NCBI RefSeq assembly: GCF_900128955.1
Contig: NZ_FQTY01000001.1
Span: 434,001-498,000, forward strand
Origin: Tissierella praeacuta DSM 18095
GTDB lineage: Bacteria; Bacillota; Clostridia; Tissierellales; Tissierellaceae
Direction: 5' to 3'
DNA: 64,000 bases
The position numbers and the translations under genes are program-made. Of this stretch, positions 27,771 through 36,904 are shown in pieces. The notes under the pieces were generated by a model. The model was not told the origin of the DNA, made no database searches, and saw only the letters and a program-made list of their open reading frames with translations. Positions within the stretch are counted from its first letter, which is position 1, and every line of letters begins with the position of its first letter.

Positions 27771-28820
27771 TTAGTCTTCTATTAATTCTCTCATATCTCC
27801 CATAATAGCCCTTGGCACTGGTAAATCTATCATAGTTTTTAAACCAGGTCGTGCATTTATTACATTTGGAATCATATTAACTGTCATAGCTATTGTTCCA
27901 ATGCCACCAGGTACTTCTGGAGTAATTTGCATATTTACATTTGGCGTACCTTTTATAGTTATATAGTCTCCAGTTGTTCCCCCTTCTAATTGTGGTTCTA
28001 CTTGCTGCGGATGAAGCATTTCAATCTTTAACTCTCCATCAACATAACCAAATCCCTTCATATTACATCCAGCTACATCTCCTGGCTGTACTTCTGCATA
28101 AGGAGCTTTCCTATATACTGATGACACAATTGGTGCTCTGTGTAGTTCAATTTCATCACTTAATTTCCATCCCAATGCATCTGCTATCATAGTAATAGAT
28201 TCTGGAAATCCTACATGTCCAGCTAAATTATTTTCTGCTACTCTCTTATTAAATTCTTCTACAGTTATACCAACTCCTTGTCCATGCATTACAGCTGGTC
28301 CAAAGGGAGAAAGATTATTTATTCTCTCTGCCTTAATACTTTCAACATCTATACATGCTCCAGTAAGTGTAATTACTAATAAATCCATTATAAGTCCTGG
28401 ATTTATACCAGTACCTAAGACAGTAACACCATTTTCTTTTGCTATTTTATCTAGTTCCTTAGCTAATTCTGGTTCTTGTGCTTGTGGATACGCCATTTCC
28501 TCAGCAGTAGACACTACATTAATTTTTCTTTCAAGACAATATTTCATCTTATCAAATGAATCTCTTGTGAAGGAATCAGTAGCAATTACTACAATATCAG
28601 CTACCCCTTCTTTTATAACATCTTCATAGGATCCTGTAAGTAAATCTTCTCTATCTCCTCTTTCCATATCTAAAAAATCATACATAGATTTACCTATTTT
28701 GTCACCTCTTACAACTGCTCCAACTATTTCTACACCTTTTTTGTTTAAAAGCATTTCTGCAATACCTTTACCCATTGAGCCTAAACCCCATACTATAACT
28801 TTTACGTTTTCTTTTCTCAT
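27771..28820 (-). CDS. ord: 2,4-diaminopentanoate dehydrogenase
   Basis: NAD(P)-dependent oxidative deaminase turning 2,4-diaminopentanoate into 2-amino-4-oxopentanoate plus ammonia. With the ATG at 28820 (GGGAGGA 5 bases before it; an upstream start at 28853 has no such site) it has 349 residues. The dinucleotide motif is VWGLGSMGKG at residues 11-20, followed by the conserved VAVIATDS-like and TGINPGLIMDLL blocks of the dihydrodipicolinate-reductase-like fold. It is the first gene of the ornithine operon, directly after the sigma-54 promoter. Confidence 0.95.
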   Translation of the reverse strand: MRKENVKVIVWGLGSMGKGIAEMLLNKKGVEIVGAVVRGDKIGKSMYDFLDMERGDREDLLTGSYEDVIKEGVADIVVIATDSFTRDSFDKMKYCLERKINVVSTAEEMAYPQAQEPELAKELDKIAKENGVTVLGTGINPGLIMDLLVITLTGACIDVESIKAERINNLSPFGPAVMHGQGVGITVEEFNKRVAENNLAGHVGFPESITMIADALGWKLSDEIELHRAPIVSSVYRKAPYAEVQPGDVAGCNMKGFGYVDGELKIEMLHPQQVEPQLEGGTTGDYITIKGTPNVNMQITPEVPGGIGTIAMTVNMIPNVINARPGLKTMIDLPVPRAIMGDMRELIED

Positions 28821-28868
28821 TTTATTCCTCCCTAATTTTATTTTCATTTTCACCTTATAATTATATAT

Positions 28869-28883
28869 GCAATATTTTTGCCA
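28869..28883 (-). promoter_or_regulatory. Sigma-54 promoter of the ornithine operon
   Basis: TGGCAAAAATATTGC on the minus strand, with GG and GC separated by 10 bases, about 49 bases before the ord ATG. No sigma-A-like promoter of equal quality was seen here. The activator gene lies directly upstream. Confidence 0.9.
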
Positions 28884-28945
28884 ACTATTTATTTAATTAC
28901 AATTTTATATAATAGTGTGTATTTTAGGTAATTTAAAATACTAAA

Positions 28946-28969
28946 GCGAAATATTTTCTAATAATTTGC
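28946..28969 (-). promoter_or_regulatory. Candidate activator-binding palindrome upstream of ord
   Basis: Imperfect 24-base palindrome of the form GCnAAnTATTnnnnAATAnTTnGC, centred about 75 bases upstream of the -24 element, between the promoter and the regulator terminator. This is a normal place for an enhancer site of a sigma-54 activator. It differs from the repeats before the symporter operon, as would fit a separate activator. Confidence 0.4.
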
Positions 28970-28987
28970 AATTTTTAAACTAAAAAA

Positions 28988-29027
28988 ACGCAAAAATATT
29001 TGCATTGTAATGCCTATATTTTTGCGT
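28988..29027 (-). terminator. Terminator of the ornithine regulator gene
   Basis: Stem ACGCAAAAATA / TATTTTTGCGT with inner GCATT pairing, followed on the minus strand by seven T. The stop codon of the regulator lies inside the stem, so the terminator is as close to the gene as possible. Confidence 0.88.
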
Positions 29028-30438
29028 CAGCTCCATATTTCTTTAACTTATGCTGTAAAGTTTGTCTTTTTATTCCCAACTCCCTAGCAGTTTTAGATAT
29101 ATTATATTGGTTATTTCTTAAAGTACCAAATATAATATCTTTTTCTAAATCCTCCAAAATATTAGGTAAAGATTTATTTTTTTCTTGAAAAACAGCTGAA
29201 TTTTTCAAAGGTTTATCTTGCATTATATGAATCGACGAAATAAAATCTTCTCTTTTTAAGGTCTTTTCATCATCATTTATTATGTTCATAGCTCCTTCTA
29301 TTACATTGCCTAATTCCCTAACATTTCCAGGCCAAGAATATTCCATAAAAGAATTTAATATATCTTCAGAAATATTTTCTACCTTTTTTCCAAATAAAGA
29401 GTTATATTTATTAATAAAATAATTTGATAATAAATATATATCACTTTTTCTTTCAGTTAATAATGGTATACGTATGGAAATAACATTTAATCTATAGTAT
29501 AAATCTTTCCTGAGAATTCCCTTTTTTAAGCTTTCTGTTGGTTCTTCATTTGTTGTAGCTATTATTCGTACATCAATTGGTATATCCTTTATTCCTCCAA
29601 CTCGTCTTATATATCCCTCTTGTAATACCCTTAAAAGCTTTGCTTGCAAGGATAAAGACATGGAATTAATCTCATCTAACATTAAAGTTCCGCCATTAGC
29701 CTGTTCAAAAATCCCTTCCCTTTCTATTGCACCAGTAAATCCTCCCTTATCAGTTCCAAACAGTATTCCTTCTAAAAGTGTTTCTGGTATAGCAGCACAA
29801 TTTTGAGCTATAAAAGGCTTATCTGCCCTTATTCCTCCATAATGAATACTTTGAGCAAATAATTCTTTGCCAGTCCCTGTTTCTCCATATATTAATACAG
29901 ATGAACTTGAATTAGTAGCTTTTTTGGCTATTCTCTTAGCTAATGATATGGATATATCTTCACCTATAATATCATCAAAATTATATCTTTTTATCTTAGA
30001 TTTAAAATTCTTTTTATAAGATTTTGCTGAAGATAATTCATTTTGTAGTTCTATTAACTGATCTGACAAATTTTTAATATGTGTTATATTATTAGCTATT
30101 TCAAGAGCCCCTATTATCTTTTCGTCAGCATAAAGTGGTATGGTAGAATTTATAGTAGTTATTTTCTGTCCTTTAAAATTTAAATAGGATTGAGTACTAT
30201 TTAAAATTGCCTGTCCAGTATGTAAAACTTTTATTAAAGTGGAGGTTTCTTCATTTAAACTTGGAAATATTTCTAATATATCCTTTTCAACAACTTGTTC
30301 TCTATCTACCCCCTCTAATCTAGCCATAACTTCATTATAGATAACAGTTCTCCTCTCATTATCTATTACATGAATTCCTATGTCTGCATGATGCAAGATA
30401 TTTTGCATTATTATTTTATTTAAATCAACCTTCTTCAT
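29014..30438 (-). CDS. Sigma-54-dependent activator of ornithine catabolism, RocR-like
   Basis: A 474-residue PAS-AAA-Fis activator. Residues 10-120 form the PAS sensor (GIHVIDNERRTVIYNEVMARLEG at its start), 155-395 the AAA+ domain with Walker A GETGTGKE (185-192), the sigma-54 contact loop GGFTGA (232-237) and Walker B GTLMLDEI (250-257), and the C-terminus a Fis helix-turn-helix (ISKTARELGIKRQTLQHKL). It shares architecture with the 16690-18027 regulator. It lies directly upstream of the sigma-54 promoter of the ornithine operon, its probable target. The ligand may be ornithine, by analogy with RocR; this is inference. Confidence 0.92.
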   Translation of the reverse strand: MKKVDLNKIIMQNILHHADIGIHVIDNERRTVIYNEVMARLEGVDREQVVEKDILEIFPSLNEETSTLIKVLHTGQAILNSTQSYLNFKGQKITTINSTIPLYADEKIIGALEIANNITHIKNLSDQLIELQNELSSAKSYKKNFKSKIKRYNFDDIIGEDISISLAKRIAKKATNSSSSVLIYGETGTGKELFAQSIHYGGIRADKPFIAQNCAAIPETLLEGILFGTDKGGFTGAIEREGIFEQANGGTLMLDEINSMSLSLQAKLLRVLQEGYIRRVGGIKDIPIDVRIIATTNEEPTESLKKGILRKDLYYRLNVISIRIPLLTERKSDIYLLSNYFINKYNSLFGKKVENISEDILNSFMEYSWPGNVRELGNVIEGAMNIINDDEKTLKREDFISSIHIMQDKPLKNSAVFQEKNKSLPNILEDLEKDIIFGTLRNNQYNISKTARELGIKRQTLQHKLKKYGADAKI

Positions 30439-30453
30439 TTTATCATTCCTAGC

Positions 30454-31191
30454 TTATTGATTTAATGTTATAGCAGCAATCATTCTATTTTTAGTACCAT
30501 TTTCTCCCCTATAAGAATATAATTTATCTATATTACAAGAAGTGCAAAACTTCCCCTCAAAAATATTCCTATCTTTTATACCTAAATTTATTAGATTTAT
30601 CCTGTTTACTTTCCATAAATCTAAATATATTTTATTATCTCTATTTATAATTATATCTAAATAATTAGGATACTTATCTTTAAAAAGCATTTCTACATCA
30701 TGTCCTATTTCATAACAACAAGATCCTATTGAAGGCCCTATAGCCACTGAAATATCTTCTATATTACAATTAAATTTTTCATTCATATTTTCTATTATTG
30801 TTTTATTAATATTATTTAAGGTTCCTTTCCATCCAGCATGAGCTAAAGCTATGACTTCTTTAGTCTTATCATAAAAATAAATAGGTACACAATCAGCATG
30901 ATAGGTACAAATAGCTACATTTTTTTTATTTGTTATAAGTCCATCTTTTTCTTGTAAGCTCACCTTAATATTATCTTGATCTCTAATGATTAACACATCT
31001 GTTCCATGAACTTGTTTCGCCCTATATATATTTTCCTCAGGTATATTTAATAATTCAGATAAATTATTAAATAATTTATCTTGTTCCCAGCCCACTCTAG
31101 TGGAAAAAATATGCTTCATTTTTTTATCAAAATTAAAACCTTCTATTTCATAATATAATATGTCTTTTTTGTTTTTTTCTATAACTCCCAT
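30454..31191 (-). CDS. pgeF: Peptidoglycan editing factor PgeF (YlmD/YfiH family)
   Basis: A 245-residue protein of the multicopper-polyphenol-oxidase-like (laccase domain) family; E. coli PgeF removes misincorporated L-serine from peptidoglycan precursors. Metal-ligand motifs are visible: TYHADCVPIYFYD, ALAHAGWKGTL and GPSIGSCCYEIG. In B. subtilis the orthologue ylmD sits in the same ylm block after sigG, as here, though nrdR is inserted before it. Confidence 0.92.
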   Translation of the reverse strand: MGVIEKNKKDILYYEIEGFNFDKKMKHIFSTRVGWEQDKLFNNLSELLNIPEENIYRAKQVHGTDVLIIRDQDNIKVSLQEKDGLITNKKNVAICTYHADCVPIYFYDKTKEVIALAHAGWKGTLNNINKTIIENMNEKFNCNIEDISVAIGPSIGSCCYEIGHDVEMLFKDKYPNYLDIIINRDNKIYLDLWKVNRINLINLGIKDRNIFEGKFCTSCNIDKLYSYRGENGTKNRMIAAITLNQ

Positions 31192-31200
31192 ATTTATCTC

Positions 31201-31659
31201 CTATTTTCCTTCATCTAATATCTTTTTTAACTCTTCCATAAATGAATTTAAATCTTTAAATTGTCTATATACTGATGCAAATCTTACATATGCTACTTCA
31301 TCAATATCTTTTAACTTATCCATTACCATTTCACCAATCTTTTCAGATTTTATTTCTCTTTGTAAAGAATTGTCCAAATTCTTTTCAATCTCATCTACTA
31401 AATTTTCAATTGTATTTATTGAAACAGGTCTTTTTTCACATGCTTTTATTATTCCGTTTAAAAGTTTATTTCTATCATATGATTCCCTATTCCCATTCTT
31501 TTTTACTATAATTAAAGGTATTTCTTCAATCTTTTCATATGTGGTAAACCTCTTACTACATTTCATACATTCTCGTCTTCTTCGAATTGTTTGTCCCTCA
31601 TCAGTAGGTCTAGAATCTATTACCTTTGATTCAAAGTATGAACAAAATGGACATTTCAT
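31201..31659 (-). CDS. nrdR: Transcriptional repressor NrdR
   Basis: Repressor of ribonucleotide reductase genes, 152 residues. The N-terminal zinc ribbon uses Cys3, Cys6, Cys31 and Cys34 (MKCPFC and ECMKC), and the rest is an ATP-cone that senses ATP/dATP. No ribonucleotide reductase gene lies in the window. It sits between ylmC and pgeF. Confidence 0.96.
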   Translation of the reverse strand: MKCPFCSYFESKVIDSRPTDEGQTIRRRRECMKCSKRFTTYEKIEEIPLIIVKKNGNRESYDRNKLLNGIIKACEKRPVSINTIENLVDEIEKNLDNSLQREIKSEKIGEMVMDKLKDIDEVAYVRFASVYRQFKDLNSFMEELKKILDEGK

Positions 31660-31715
31660 ATTTTCACCTCTTTCAATGTTTTCAATTTTATTATATTATA
31701 ACGAATAAAAAAAGT

Positions 31716-31964
31716 CTAATTAGATATTTCACTCTTATAATCCACTAAAATAGTATCTGTACCTATTTTTATTATATCATTCCAATCAATAGCTATTTCA
31801 GAATTTTTTCCGAATATTCCTAAAATCTTACTAATTCCATTTATTATTATTGAATCTATACACCCATTTTCTAGATTTAATTCAAAATCATCAATGTATC
31901 CCATTCTTTCTCCATTATTTATATTTATTATTTCTTTTTCCCTTATTTCTGATAATTTTAACAT
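31716..31964 (-). CDS. ylmC: YlmC/YmxH family PRC-barrel protein
   Basis: An 82-residue protein with one PRC-barrel fold (MLKLSEIREKEIINI start, GYIDDFELNLENG loop), the size and context of B. subtilis YlmC/YmxH, which are linked to sporulation but of unclear function. It lies directly after the sigG terminator with AAAGGGGTGGG before its ATG. Confidence 0.88.
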   Translation of the reverse strand: MLKLSEIREKEIININNGERMGYIDDFELNLENGCIDSIIINGISKILGIFGKNSEIAIDWNDIIKIGTDTILVDYKSEISN

Positions 31965-31982
31965 AATCCCACCCCTTTAAAA

Positions 31983-32026
31983 ATATTTCACCCTTATTAT
32001 GATATATCATAATAAGGGTGAAATAT
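31983..32026 (-). terminator. Terminator of sigG
   Basis: A perfectly self-complementary 44-base palindrome centred on TGATATATCA, with arms starting ATATTTCACCCTTATTA. It lies 17 bases after the sigG stop and is followed on the minus strand by TTTTAAAG, merging into the ylmC ribosome-binding site. Confidence 0.85.
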
Positions 32027-32042
32027 GACTAGAATTTAGTAA

Positions 32043-32816
32043 TTAAACATATTTTCTCATTTGTCTTAATGCATTTTTTTCTAACCTTGATACCTGAGCT
32101 TGTGAAATTCCTATTTCTTCTGCAACCTCCATTTGAGTTTTTCCCTCATAAAATCTTAAGTTTAAAATTTGTTTTTCTCTATTATTTAATTTATCCATAG
32201 CTTCTCTAAGTGCTATTTCTCTCAACCATATTTCATCTTCGGCTTTTTCATCCTTAACTTGATCCATGACGAATATAGCATCCCCTCCATCATGAAATAT
32301 AGGCTCAAATAACGAAACAGGCTCTTGAATTGCTTCTAATGCAAATACTACATCTTCCTTCGGCAGGTTTAACTCTTCTGCTATTTCATATATAGTGGGC
32401 TCCTTAGAATTCCTATTAATCAATTGTTCCCTAGCATTTAAAGCCTTATAGGCAATATCCCTGAGAGATCTAGATACCCTAATAGAGTTATTATCTCTTA
32501 AATATCTCCTTATCTCTCCTATAATCATAGGTACAGCATAGGTTGAAAATCTTACATTTTGACTCAAATCAAAATTATCAATAGCCTTTATCAAACCAAT
32601 ACAACCTACCTGAAATAAATCATCAACATGTTCTCCTCGTCTATTAAATCTCTGAATAATACTAAGTACCAATCTTAAATTACCCTGTATAAATTCTTCC
32701 CTTGCTTTTAAATCTCCTGCTTTTATTTTAATGAATAATTTTTGCATTTCATCATTAGTTAGTACTGGAAGCTTTGAAGTATTTACTCCACATATCTCAA
32801 CTTTAGACATATGCAT
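32043..32816 (-). CDS. sigG: Late forespore RNA polymerase sigma factor SigG
   Basis: Directs late forespore transcription. The 257-residue protein carries the SigG-specific N-terminus KVEICGVNTSKLPVLTN, then regions 2 (FQVGCIGLIKAIDNFD), 3 and 4 (MEVAEEIGISQAQVSRLEKNAL). There is no pro-sequence. I keep the upstream ATG at 32816, which has AAAGGA about 9 bases before it; the second ATG is 6 bases further in. It lies directly after sigE as in other spore-formers but with a terminator between them. Confidence 0.97.
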   Translation of the reverse strand: MHMSKVEICGVNTSKLPVLTNDEMQKLFIKIKAGDLKAREEFIQGNLRLVLSIIQRFNRRGEHVDDLFQVGCIGLIKAIDNFDLSQNVRFSTYAVPMIIGEIRRYLRDNNSIRVSRSLRDIAYKALNAREQLINRNSKEPTIYEIAEELNLPKEDVVFALEAIQEPVSLFEPIFHDGGDAIFVMDQVKDEKAEDEIWLREIALREAMDKLNNREKQILNLRFYEGKTQMEVAEEIGISQAQVSRLEKNALRQMRKYV

Positions 32817-32862
32817 TTACTTTCATCCTTTCATGCTGTATTGCCCCTTTCGTATAAAATTA

Positions 32863-32907
32863 TTGCCTCTAATATTATTTTTATTCAGAAAATAATATTA
32901 GAAGCAA
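32863..32907 (-). terminator. Terminator between sigE and sigG
   Basis: Stem TTGCcTCTAATATTATTTT pairing with AAAATAATATTAGAaGCAA (one mismatch), then TAATTTTAT on the minus strand. It allows sigG to be expressed apart from the spoIIGA-sigE operon. Confidence 0.75.
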
Positions 32908-32913
32908 ACCAAT

Positions 32914-33630
32914 TTACATCAATTTTACCATTTCTTTCCTAAGCCTTTTGATTATTCTTTTTTCTAATCTTGATATATAGGATTGAGAAATCCCTAGTAA
33001 ATCAGCTACTTCTTTTTGAGTCTTTTCTTTTCCATTATAAAGACCAAATCTCATTTCTATTATAGCCTTTTCTCTACTAGAAAGCTTACTTATAGCCTGT
33101 TTAAGAAGGGTTTTATCTACTTCCATCTCTATATCTTTAAATATTACATCCCCATCTGTACCAAGAATATCAGATAACAAAAGCTCGTTCCCATCCCAAT
33201 CAATATTCAATGGTTCATCTAAAGATATTTCTGATTTCATTTTGCTAGTTCGTCTCAAGTACATTAAAATTTCATTTTCTATGCATTTAGATGCATAGGT
33301 AGCTAATTTTATATTTTTATCTGGATCAAATGTATTTACAGCTTTAATTAACCCTATTGTACCTATTGAAATAAGATCTTCTATGGATATTTTTGTATTT
33401 TCAAACTTTCTTGCTATATATACTACCAATCTTAAATTTCTTTCAATAAGAATACCTTTTATGCTTTCATCTTCCTTAAGTAAGGATAAGTAATATTCCT
33501 CTTCTTCAGGTTTTAGAGGAGGAGGCAATACTTCTCCACTACCAATATAATAAATCCCCCTATTTAACTTTAATTTATTTAATATCTTATTTAAGAGTAT
33601 ATGTAATTTCATTTTAATTTTTGTTAACAT
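32914..33630 (-). CDS. sigE: Early mother-cell sigma factor, pro-SigE
   Basis: Directs early mother-cell transcription after removal of its pro-sequence by SpoIIGA. The 238-residue protein starts with a basic, helical pro-region ([17 protein letters not shown]) and the conserved cleavage neighbourhood [14 protein letters not shown] around residue 27-40. Regions 2 and 4 follow ([40 protein letters not shown]). The ATG overlaps the spoIIGA end by 17 bases, with AGGGGGA before it. Confidence 0.97.
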   Translation of the reverse strand: MLTKIKMKLHILLNKILNKLKLNRGIYYIGSGEVLPPPLKPEEEEYYLSLLKEDESIKGILIERNLRLVVYIARKFENTKISIEDLISIGTIGLIKAVNTFDPDKNIKLATYASKCIENEILMYLRRTSKMKSEISLDEPLNIDWDGNELLLSDILGTDGDVIFKDIEMEVDKTLLKQAISKLSSREKAIIEMRFGLYNGKEKTQKEVADLLGISQSYISRLEKRIIKRLRKEMVKLM

Positions 33631-34534
33631 TTAAATTCCCCCTATTTAATATACTTAAATTCAATAAACCCCTATAATTATTATCTATTGAAAGTTTATC
33701 ATTAACTATACCTATTAACAGCTCATCATGAATTTCTTCAAGTCCATTCTCTATAATCTTTATATAATCTGGTTTAAATCCTATTAACATACCATGTTTT
33801 GAACCAACTGATTTAAAAGGTATAAATCTAATGATTATTTCTTCTTCTAGTTCTTTCATGGCATTTTCTATAGCTGTAAAATCATTTTCTTTTTTATAAT
33901 CAAAAATTTGTCTTATTGGCTGAGGCAATAGCTTATCTATTACCTTATACTCTACAACAAAAACTGGTAATTTAGATAATGGCTCTATTAGTGAATTTCC
34001 TGTATCCGTTAGTGCTACAAAAGATGAGCTTTCATTATTTAAGTAAACAGTTACCTCCAATAATTCTTTTTCTTGTGATAATTTTTCTTGATAATAATAA
34101 AGTATGTTTTTTATCATAATTCCGCTTAATATTATTCCCATTATTATATATTTTACAGGAAATCCTCCTACTGTCTTATGTTTAAACAATATATTATAAT
34201 GAGTATTATTAAAATAATAAATTCCTAAACTTGCTCCTGCAAATATAAAGGATATAATATAAAAAGCTGACAATTGTTTTATATATAAAACAAAGGATTT
34301 GGAATTATATGCCAATTTTATTATAATTATTGATATAATTATTTTCATATAAAACTTTGTAAGAAAATCCAAGAATGGAAAAAACAAAACAAAGGGATAC
34401 AAGGCCGATATTGTTGCTGTAATAAAAATTCTGCTTTTTTTTGCTTTTGTTCTGGTTATAAATTTTGTACTTTGTAATATGGCATAGTTTATAATAAAAT
34501 TTTCAATAAATAAATATTCAGCTATTATATACAA
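33614..34534 (-). CDS. spoIIGA: Sigma-E processing peptidase SpoIIGA
   Basis: Membrane aspartic protease that matures pro-SigE when triggered from the forespore by SpoIIR. The 306-residue protein has five membrane segments in its first 150 residues (starting [20 protein letters not shown]) and a soluble protease domain whose catalytic Asp is in ALTDTGNSL. The start is TTG, chosen because AAAGGAGGT lies 7 bases before it. The gene precedes sigE as in B. subtilis. Confidence 0.95.
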   Translation of the reverse strand: MYIIAEYLFIENFIINYAILQSTKFITRTKAKKSRIFITATISALYPFVLFFPFLDFLTKFYMKIIISIIIIKLAYNSKSFVLYIKQLSAFYIISFIFAGASLGIYYFNNTHYNILFKHKTVGGFPVKYIIMGIILSGIMIKNILYYYQEKLSQEKELLEVTVYLNNESSSFVALTDTGNSLIEPLSKLPVFVVEYKVIDKLLPQPIRQIFDYKKENDFTAIENAMKELEEEIIIRFIPFKSVGSKHGMLIGFKPDYIKIIENGLEEIHDELLIGIVNDKLSIDNNYRGLLNLSILNRGNLNVNKN

Positions 34535-34573
34535 AGGAATACCTCCTTTGATTTATTTTATTCTCTAATAAAG

Positions 34574-34606
34574 ATTATAGGACATAATTTATAAAATTTT
34601 TGTCAT
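34574..34606 (-). promoter_or_regulatory. spoIIGA promoter with unusually long spacer
   Basis: TATAAT (34574-34579) preceded by ATGACA (34601-34606) with a 21-base spacer. The B. subtilis spoIIG promoter has a similar abnormal 22-base spacing and needs Spo0A~P. TGTC-containing words resembling half of a Spo0A box overlap the -35, but match the consensus only in part. Confidence 0.45.
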
Positions 34607-34621
34607 TTTATGGGCAAAATA

Positions 34622-34653
34622 AAAAACGTATCTCAACAATAAGATACGTTTTT
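34622..34653 (-). terminator. Terminator of ftsZ
   Basis: Stem AAAAACGTATCT / AGATACGTTTTT with an 8-base loop and a T-run on the minus strand, 13 bases after the ftsZ stop. It separates the division genes from the sporulation genes. Confidence 0.9.
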
Positions 34654-34665
34654 CTACTTAATTCA

Positions 34666-35763
34666 TTATAGTCCTTTCTTATCTCTTCTTCTAAGAAAAA
34701 TTGGAATATCTAATTCCTCATCATCTAAGCTAGAAGCTGACTCATCTTTTACATTATCACTAGGATTAATATTGTTTACTCCTAATGCTGTATTATTTTT
34801 ATCTACGGACAATATATCGAATCCTGTTGCAATAACAGTTATTTTAATTTCATCTTTTAATTCTTCATCAATACCTGCACCAAATATTATATTTGCATCT
34901 TTATCTACAGATGCTCTAATTAAATCTGCAGCTTCATTAACTTCAAAAATACCTAAATCTTCTCCGCCTGTAATATTTAACAATACTGATTTAGCCCCTT
35001 CTATGGATGTTTCTAATAGAGGAGATTTTATTGCTTGTTTTGCAGCCTCTGTGGCTCTATTATCTCCTGCTGCTTGTCCAATACCCATATGTGCTATTCC
35101 CTTATCCTGCATTATAGTTTTAACATCTGCAAAGTCTAAGTTTATAAGATTAGGGACTGCTATTAAATCTGATATTCCTTGAATCCCTTGTTTAAGTACC
35201 TCATCTGCCATCATAAATGCTTCAACCATAGTAGTCTTTTTGTCTGAAACTTGAAGTAATCTATCATTTGGTATAGTAACTAAAGTATCTACTTTAGATT
35301 TTAATTCTTCTATTCCTTGCTCGGCATGTTTTAATCTTTTAGGTCCTTCAAAAGTAAACGGTTTTGTGACTACTCCTACTGTAAGAATTCCTAATTCTTT
35401 AGCTATTTCTGCAACAACTGGTGCTGCTCCGGTACCAGTCCCGCCCCCCATCCCAGCAGTAATAAATATCATATCAGCACCCTTAACAATCTCCATAATT
35501 TCGTTTCTATTTTCTTCAGCAGCTTTTGCACCAATGTCTGGATTAGCACCTGCACCTAATCCTCTAGTTAACTTTTCTCCTATTTGTAGCTTCACTTCTG
35601 CTTTTGAAGAATATAGTGCTTGTCTATCTGTATTTAATGCAATAAAATCAATACCTCTAACTCCATGTTCAACCATTCTATTTACTGCATTGTTTCCGCC
35701 ACCACCAACACCAATAACTTTTATCTTAGCAAATTGATCTACATCAACATCAAAATCAAACAT
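34666..35763 (-). CDS. ftsZ: Cell division GTPase FtsZ
   Basis: Tubulin-like GTPase forming the division ring. The 365-residue protein has the nucleotide-binding [13 protein letters not shown] near residue 20, the tubulin signature [17 protein letters not shown] near residue 107, and the conserved C-terminal tail IPIFLRRR that binds FtsA, ZipA-like anchors or SepF. FtsA is not encoded nearby. It is the last gene of the dcw block, ended by the terminator at 34622. Confidence 0.98.
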   Translation of the reverse strand: MFDFDVDVDQFAKIKVIGVGGGGNNAVNRMVEHGVRGIDFIALNTDRQALYSSKAEVKLQIGEKLTRGLGAGANPDIGAKAAEENRNEIMEIVKGADMIFITAGMGGGTGTGAAPVVAEIAKELGILTVGVVTKPFTFEGPKRLKHAEQGIEELKSKVDTLVTIPNDRLLQVSDKKTTMVEAFMMADEVLKQGIQGISDLIAVPNLINLDFADVKTIMQDKGIAHMGIGQAAGDNRATEAAKQAIKSPLLETSIEGAKSVLLNITGGEDLGIFEVNEAADLIRASVDKDANIIFGAGIDEELKDEIKITVIATGFDILSVDKNNTALGVNNINPSDNVKDESASSLDDEELDIPIFLRRRDKKGL

Positions 35764-35821
35764 TTTTTTTCCCCCTTGTATTATTGTAGATAATCTTATA
35801 TTTCATATTGTTTTTTATAAA

Positions 35822-36175
35822 TTAATTAGATTCCTTTTTTTTGAATAACAGAATCCTCCTAATCTTTGCAAAGTTTTCAAAGAGTCGCCCACCAAAGGTA
35901 AATATGGCAGCATAATATAAAGGAACTCCTAATCTATCTCCTAGATATGCAAGAAATGCTGCTAATATTGCATTTCCAAAAAAACCTGAAATAAATATAT
36001 TTATATTAAAGTTTTTTTCCAGATTAGATCTTATACCACCAAATACTGAATCTAAGCAAGCTAATATTGCTACAGATATATAAAGCGAGTAGGATGTATT
36101 ATAAGTATATGGCAAGATAAAGCCTATTACAGCTCCTATTAAAATTCCAATTAATGCAAAAAACAATTTAATCAC
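35822..36175 (-). CDS. sbp: Small basic protein Sbp (DUF1290)
   Basis: A 117-residue membrane protein of the DUF1290 family with three or four membrane segments and a basic C-terminus (KIRRILLFKKKES). Orthologues sit between ylxX and ftsA/ftsZ in B. subtilis; the function is not known. Its GTG start overlaps the end of the upstream DUF881 gene by 8 bases. Confidence 0.9.
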   Translation of the reverse strand: MIKLFFALIGILIGAVIGFILPYTYNTSYSLYISVAILACLDSVFGGIRSNLEKNFNINIFISGFFGNAILAAFLAYLGDRLGVPLYYAAIFTFGGRLFENFAKIRRILLFKKKESN

Positions 36176-36893
36176 CCTCTCCTATTAATTTAGCATATTT
36201 GAAATTAAATATTCCAGTAAAAGCTGGGATTATTACCTGATCTTCTACTTTTGTTTCAAAACCTATTTCACAAACATTCTTCAGGATATCCCCATAAGTC
36301 CCAGGTGCAATAACAGAAGCATGTAATAGTTTGGGATCTCCTATAGCTTTAATAATAAAGGGAGTTACTGAACTTCTTCCATTTATCCTAATAATAGGAC
36401 CACCACATTTTATTTCTGAAGTAGCAAGCACTCTTTCTCCATTTATACTTATAGCCTCTGCACCTGCTACCCTTAAGTCATTTATAATATTTAATATATA
36501 TTCATCATGAATAATATCATTATTAAGATCAAATTCTGCACTTCTTTCCTCTGGATTGTCATACATAGTAATAACTATCCCTGGTCCTTTTAATGCTGTT
36601 TGTCCAGAATGTACCTTATTATATTTAAGCTCCTGTAAAAGGAAATCAATAATATTATCGTCGCCCTTTGCAATATTTTCAAGTAATTTTAACTCTTCCT
36701 CTTTTACTTTTATCATCTTATTTAATTCAGAGATTTCATTGTTAATAGCAATAATCTCAGCTTTTGTAGCCTGTAACGATTTAATAGTTACTGGAGCATA
36801 TGTTTCTAATTTCATTTTTATCTGAGTAGCTATAAAAATACCTACTATAATACTAAATAAGGTTAGGATGATTTTAGGATTATCTCTTTTCAT
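36168..36893 (-). CDS. DUF881 family protein (YlxX-like)
   Basis: A 241-residue DUF881 protein: one N-terminal membrane segment (IILTLFSIIVGIFIATQI), a coiled-coil of about 50 residues (EIIAINNEISELNKMIKVKEEELK), then the extracellular DUF881 domain with INGERVLATSEIKCGG. The ATG at 36893 follows AGGGGTG; a GTG 9 bases upstream overlaps that site. B. subtilis has two such genes (ylxW, ylxX) at this place; their role is unclear. Confidence 0.88.
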   Translation of the reverse strand: MKRDNPKIILTLFSIIVGIFIATQIKMKLETYAPVTIKSLQATKAEIIAINNEISELNKMIKVKEEELKLLENIAKGDDNIIDFLLQELKYNKVHSGQTALKGPGIVITMYDNPEERSAEFDLNNDIIHDEYILNIINDLRVAGAEAISINGERVLATSEIKCGGPIIRINGRSSVTPFIIKAIGDPKLLHASVIAPGTYGDILKNVCEIGFETKVEDQVIIPAFTGIFNFKYAKLIGEGD

Positions 36894-36904
36894 AATAATC
36901 ACCC

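Noticed and set aside
28983-29027. Repeat GCAAAAATATT-like sequence considered as a CRISPR or attachment site
   Set aside because: It is a single inverted repeat with a T-run at the end of a gene, so a terminator; no repeat array with spacers exists.
31160-31708. 182-codon plus-strand ORF across nrdR
   Set aside because: Antisense to nrdR, whose zinc ribbon and ATP-cone are clear; composition (Ser/Phe/Ile-rich) is that of a reverse-strand shadow.
35366-35737. 123-codon plus-strand ORF rich in Pro/Ala opposite ftsZ
   Set aside because: Reverse reading of the Gly-rich nucleotide-binding region of ftsZ.
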